A DNA stretch of 64,000 nucleotides from Bacillota bacterium. GTDB taxonomy: Bacteria; Bacillota; Clostridia; Lachnospirales; Lachnospiraceae. The position numbers and the translations under genes are program-made. The notes beneath the pieces are model-generated. The model did not search any database. It saw only the letters and a program-made list of their open reading frames with translations, and was not told where the DNA came from. Of the stretch, positions 60,710 to 64,000 are shown piece by piece (positions within the stretch are counted from its first letter, which is position 1; each line of letters opens with the position of its first letter). Where the stretch lies: positions 4,980 to 68,979 of the forward strand of contig JAEZKD010000265.1 of NCBI GenBank assembly GCA_023415655.1, in the 5' to 3' direction.

Positions 60710-61432
60710 TTATAGTTTTTGTTTGATGCTTGCAGCTATTACAAATTCATGAAAAATAGCCTGAGCATATTTATCGGTCATAAACATCTCTTCTGGATGC
60801 CACTGTACTGCCAAAAAGAATGGATAATCCTCTTTGGTAACAGCCTCGACTAAACCATCCGAGGAATAGGCTGCAACGGTAAGCCCTTGTGCTACTCTAT
60901 GTACGGACTGATGATGAAAACTATTTACCCAGATTTCTTCTTCTCCTAGGATACGGGATAACAGCGTTCCAGAAACAATCGATACTTTATGCGTTGGGGT
61001 TGCATCTTTTGACTTTTGATAATGTGCAATCTTCACACTAAGATCAGTCTGAGCTTTGATGTCTTGATAAATATCTCCTCCCATAGCAATATTAATCGAC
61101 TGAATCCCTCTACAAATACCTAGAATTGGAATTCTACGTTCCATTAGGATTTCAAGTAACGATAATTCTAACTCATCTCTCTCTTTGACAATGATCCCAC
61201 ATTCTGGGATTGCTTCCTGACCAAAATATCTCGGATGCACATCTGGTCCTCCAGAATAAATCACTCCATCCAGATGATCTGCTAATAGTCTTAGATCCGA
61301 TGCATTGTTATGTAAAGGTAGTAAAATTGGTACTCCACCTGCTTCTTTTACTGCTGTAAAATATGCACTTTCAATCTTCACGCGGTTATGTTCAAGGTCA
61401 TACTGTGGCGTTACACCAATGATTGGTTTCAT
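60710..61432 (-). CDS. Class I glutamine amidotransferase-like gamma-glutamyl hydrolase (PuuD family)
   Basis: 240 aa. Seen: IGVTPQYD start, GVIYSGGPDVHP, nucleophile Cys in LGICRGIQSINIAMGGDIYQD, and catalytic His/Glu in VQWHPEEM. The family hydrolyses gamma-glutamyl amides such as gamma-Glu-GABA; no putrescine pathway neighbours are present, so the substrate is open. 16 bp upstream of the epimerase gene and probably cotranscribed. RBS AAAGGAGG. Confidence 0.88.
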   Translation of the reverse strand: MKPIIGVTPQYDLEHNRVKIESAYFTAVKEAGGVPILLPLHNNASDLRLLADHLDGVIYSGGPDVHPRYFGQEAIPECGIIVKERDELELSLLEILMERRIPILGICRGIQSINIAMGGDIYQDIKAQTDLSVKIAHYQKSKDATPTHKVSIVSGTLLSRILGEEEIWVNSFHHQSVHRVAQGLTVAAYSSDGLVEAVTKEDYPFFLAVQWHPEEMFMTDKYAQAIFHEFVIAASIKQKL

Positions 61433-61526
61433 CCGTTATCCCTCCTTTGAAGGTAGAATTTACTTTGTTTCCCCAAGTTTTTCATTACCGTTTTATCATA
61501 CTCTCTTACTTAGCTAGAATCAATAG

Positions 61527-61578
61527 GCTATTCTATCATCTCATTAGGTAATACCTTTTCAGGAAATGATAGAATAGC
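61527..61578. terminator. Perfect 13-bp dyad between the YgiQ-like and PuuD-like genes
   Basis: GCTATTCTATCAT (61527-61539) and ATGATAGAATAGC (61566-61578) are exact complements around a 26-nt loop, 18 bp after the YgiQ-like stop. No U-tract follows on either strand, so termination is uncertain; it could protect 3' ends. Confidence 0.45.
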
Positions 61579-61596
61579 ACACGTCTGATTGTTTAT

Positions 61597-63567
61597 TTAC
61601 TTCTTCTTTTTATTAAGACTTCGTATTGTTTTTCCTTTTTTCTTTGGCGTTTGTCCATTGCCAAAACGATTGTTATTCTCTTTTTTAGCACCAGCCTTAC
61701 CATGCATATTCTTGGCACCTGTTTTTCCACTTATCGGCTGATTCTTCGTTCCAAAACGATCCTTATCTTTGTATGCTGGACGAATCAAACATTTCTTATC
61801 ATACCCAATCAAATCCGTACGATTCGCTGCCACTAATGCTTCAACAATTAAATCATAGTTTTTCGGATTGCGATATTGAATCAAAGCTCGTTGCATTGCT
61901 TTTTCATGTGGAGTCTTTGGGACATATACTTCCTTCATGGTTCTTGGATCTAGACCTGTGTAGTACATACAAGTTGAAATCGTGGATGGTGTTGGATAAA
62001 AATCTTGTACCTGTTCTGGCATATAACCAAGATCACGAAGATACTCTGCCAAAGCAACGGCTTCCTTTAACGTAGAACCTGGATGGGAGGACATAAGATA
62101 AGGTACTACAAACTGCTTCTTACCAAGCTTTTCATTCGTTTGTTTGTATTTCTTGATAAAACGTTCGTAAACACTATTCTCTGGTTTCCCCATCATATTC
62201 AATACCTGATCTGAGATATGCTCTGGTGCAACCTTTAATTGTCCACTGACATGGTGCTCACATAATTCTTCGATAAAAGTATCGTCTTTGTCATAAATGA
62301 GATAATCAAAACGAATTCCGGAACGAATAAATACCTTCTTTACTTTTGGTAATGCTCTTAATTTCTTTAACAAATCAAGATAATCCGTATGATCAATGAT
62401 TAAGTTCTTGCATGCAGTTGGGAATAAACACTGCTTGTTCATACAAACACCCTTTGTTTTTTGCTTTTCACAAGAGGTATGTCGAAAATTAGCTGTCGGA
62501 CCTCCAACGTCATTGATATATCCTTTGAATTCTGGATCCCATATGAGTAAATTAGCTTCGGCTAGGATGGATTCATGACTTCTAGTTTGAACAATTCTTC
62601 CTTGGTGGAAAGTCAACGCACAGAAATTGCATCCGCCAAAACAACCTCGATTGCTTGTTAAACTAAACTTCAATTCCTCAATTGCTGGAATACCACCCGC
62701 CTCTTGATAACAAGGATGATAATCTCTCATATATGGTAATGCATATACGCGGTCCATTTCTGATTGCGTCAATGGTTTTGCAGGTGGGTTCTGAACTACA
62801 TACTCATTGCTCTTGTATGGCTCTACTAGACGTTTTGCTGTGAATGGATCTGTGTTGACATACTGAGTATAAAAGCTTTCTGCAAATGTCTTTTTGCTTA
62901 CACAAATCTCTTCAAAGGAAGGTAATACGATGGCATCATACACGGAATCTAAATCCTTTGTCTTATATACTGTTCCATCAATAAAGGTAATATCCTTAAC
63001 TGCAAGCCCACTATTTAACGCATCTGCAATTTCAACAATGGAATGCTCTCCCATACCATAGGATATAATATCTGCTTGTGAATCTAATAGAATCGAGCGT
63101 CTAACCTTATCACTCCAGTAATCATAATGTGCCAATCGACGTAATGAGGCTTCAATTCCTCCGATGATAATCGGTGCATTCTTAAATACCTTTCGGATTA
63201 AATTACAATATACAATGGTGGCACGATCTGGTCGATGTCCACGTTCTCCACCAGGAGAGTATGCATCACTTTGACGTTCTTTTTTTGCAACCGTATAATG
63301 GTTTACCATCGTATCCATGTTACCACCACAAACTAAAAATCCAAGTCTTGGAGTCCCAAGAATCTGGATGGAAGACTCGTCCTTCCAATCTGGTTGTGCA
63401 ATGATACCAACACGATATCCATGACTTTCTAATACTCTACTTATAATTGCAGGCCCAAAAGAAGGATGGTCCACATACGCATCGCCAATTACATAAACAA
63501 AATCGCATTGCTCCCATCCCCTCTTGTCCATATCTGCTCTATTGATTGGTAAATAATCTTTTATCAT
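61597..63567 (-). CDS. YgiQ-family radical SAM protein
   Basis: 656 aa. N-terminal domain with DFVYVIGDAYVDHPSFGPAII and RPDRATIVYCNLIRK; central radical SAM core with the cluster motif CFGGCNFCALTFHQGR (CxxxCxxC); C-terminal YgiQ domain with YTGLDPRTMKEVYVPKTPHEKAMQRALIQYRNP, followed by a low-complexity Lys/Gly/Asn-rich basic tail of about 50 residues. Function of the family is not established. RBS TGGAG. Confidence 0.9.
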   Translation of the reverse strand: MIKDYLPINRADMDKRGWEQCDFVYVIGDAYVDHPSFGPAIISRVLESHGYRVGIIAQPDWKDESSIQILGTPRLGFLVCGGNMDTMVNHYTVAKKERQSDAYSPGGERGHRPDRATIVYCNLIRKVFKNAPIIIGGIEASLRRLAHYDYWSDKVRRSILLDSQADIISYGMGEHSIVEIADALNSGLAVKDITFIDGTVYKTKDLDSVYDAIVLPSFEEICVSKKTFAESFYTQYVNTDPFTAKRLVEPYKSNEYVVQNPPAKPLTQSEMDRVYALPYMRDYHPCYQEAGGIPAIEELKFSLTSNRGCFGGCNFCALTFHQGRIVQTRSHESILAEANLLIWDPEFKGYINDVGGPTANFRHTSCEKQKTKGVCMNKQCLFPTACKNLIIDHTDYLDLLKKLRALPKVKKVFIRSGIRFDYLIYDKDDTFIEELCEHHVSGQLKVAPEHISDQVLNMMGKPENSVYERFIKKYKQTNEKLGKKQFVVPYLMSSHPGSTLKEAVALAEYLRDLGYMPEQVQDFYPTPSTISTCMYYTGLDPRTMKEVYVPKTPHEKAMQRALIQYRNPKNYDLIVEALVAANRTDLIGYDKKCLIRPAYKDKDRFGTKNQPISGKTGAKNMHGKAGAKKENNNRFGNGQTPKKKGKTIRSLNKKKK

Positions 63568-63659
63568 CTATTACTCCAGTCTTTTTTACTTCCAGTGATT
63601 TGTTAGAAAACAATCTTTCGCCCTTTTGTTTGGACATATAACTTTTTATGATAGGAATC

Positions 63660-63705
63660 AAAAATCCCATGATTTCATGAATCATAATATCATGAAACCA
63701 TAGGA
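63660..63705 (-). terminator. Intrinsic terminator of the partial right-edge gene
   Basis: Imperfect arms (63666-63681 with 63691-63705; minus-strand CCTATGGTTTCATGA / TCATGAAATCATGGGA) followed by TTTTTG, 15 bp beyond the stop codon. Confidence 0.75.
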
Positions 63706-63720
63706 CTTTCAAGGAAAGAA

Positions 63721-64000
63721 TTATAGTGCTTTTGTGAGTTTATCCCAATCTGTATAACACAAGTCAAAGATCATAACACCATCACTGAAATCAAGGCAAG
63801 CTTTGGTACCTACATTAAGGGCCTCCTGGGTAGGAAGATGTGGCAAGCTTAGTGATGCAATCACTGGCACCTGATGATTCGTCACAAGATTCCCAATAGT
63901 TGCATACTTTTCTATCATTTCAGAGGTATCGTAATAACAACCAATCATGAGAAAATCGATAAATTCCAAATAGCTTGTATTGGCATAAGCCTTTGTATAC
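63721..64000 (-). CDS. C-terminal fragment of an unidentified protein (partial)
   Basis: The frame is open to the window edge, giving 92 residues. Seen: YLEFIDFLMIGCYYDTSEMIEKYATIG and CLDFSDGVMIFDLCYTDWDKLTKAL. The D-F-L-M-I-G-C-Y-Y strand and the later DGVMIFDL strand are reminiscent of the last strands of a (beta/alpha)8 glycosidase-like barrel, but I do not recognise the family with confidence. The ATG/TTG candidates inside are internal. Confidence 0.6.
   Translation of the reverse strand, partial: YTKAYANTSYLEFIDFLMIGCYYDTSEMIEKYATIGNLVTNHQVPVIASLSLPHLPTQEALNVGTKACLDFSDGVMIFDLCYTDWDKLTKAL

Overview
The window is an AT-rich (roughly one-third G+C by eye) chromosomal segment of an endospore-forming Clostridia/Lachnospiraceae-type bacterium. 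Evidence is the complete spoIIIAA-AH operon, spoIVB, spo0A and a PASTA-tailed SpoVD-like transpeptidase, a meso-DAP-type MurE (DNPR motif), and strong AGGAGG ribosome-binding sites. Gene order and protein flavour resemble Lachnoclostridium (Clostridium) phytofermentans and relatives; that assignment is recollection and inference, not a search result. I found no rRNA, tRNA, CRISPR array, prophage or transposase. Almost all genes lie on the minus strand.

Layout, left to right. (1) 1-8.1 kb: division/cell-wall (dcw) cluster, read right to left: mraZ, rsmH, an ftsL-like gene, two class B PBPs, murD and a partial ftsW/spoVE. mraZ has its own promoter and a phased array of 10-bp MraZ-type boxes. 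(2) 8.2-21 kb: lgt, ychF, then the housekeeping block def-fmt-Zn-peptidase-rsmB-rlmN-PP2C-prkC-rsgA-rpe-PilZ-thiN (translation, rRNA modification, Hanks-type signalling, one c-di-GMP effector). (3) 20.8-21.4 kb: a gene-free stretch with ~10 copies of a degenerate ~41-bp tandem repeat next to a 208-bp long imperfect hairpin. (4) 21.4-26.9 kb: murE-murF-priA. (5) 26.9-48 kb: glgA, spo0A, spoIVB, recN, argR, nadK, tlyA, dxs, ispA, xseB, xseA, nusB and asp23. This conserved block is broken twice: between recN and argR by a lysS remnant, a 1291-aa Ig-like-repeat secreted protein and yebC, and between nadK and tlyA by two plus-strand genes and a second, 232-bp hairpin. (6) 48-53.5 kb: the spoIIIA operon. 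(7) 53.6-58.6 kb: aroE (plus strand), a DHFR-like gene, then yqeG-aroK-aroQ-pepP-efp. (8) 58.6-64 kb: a kduD-like dehydrogenase with paired LacI-type operators, an aldose-epimerase-like gene, a class I glutamine-amidotransferase-like hydrolase, a YgiQ-type radical SAM protein and a partial gene at the edge.

Most genes are ordinary. The parts most worth a second look are non-coding: the two long hairpins, whose paired-arm substitutions all preserve G-U pairing only in plus-strand RNA; the 41-bp minisatellite beside the first; the MraZ box array; a perfect 0A box inside the spacer of a spo0A promoter; an SOS-like box at the recN start site; and the paired operators at kduD. No protein-coding novel system such as defence, secretion or biosynthesis is evident. 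The best candidate for something undescribed is the pair of long plus-strand hairpins.
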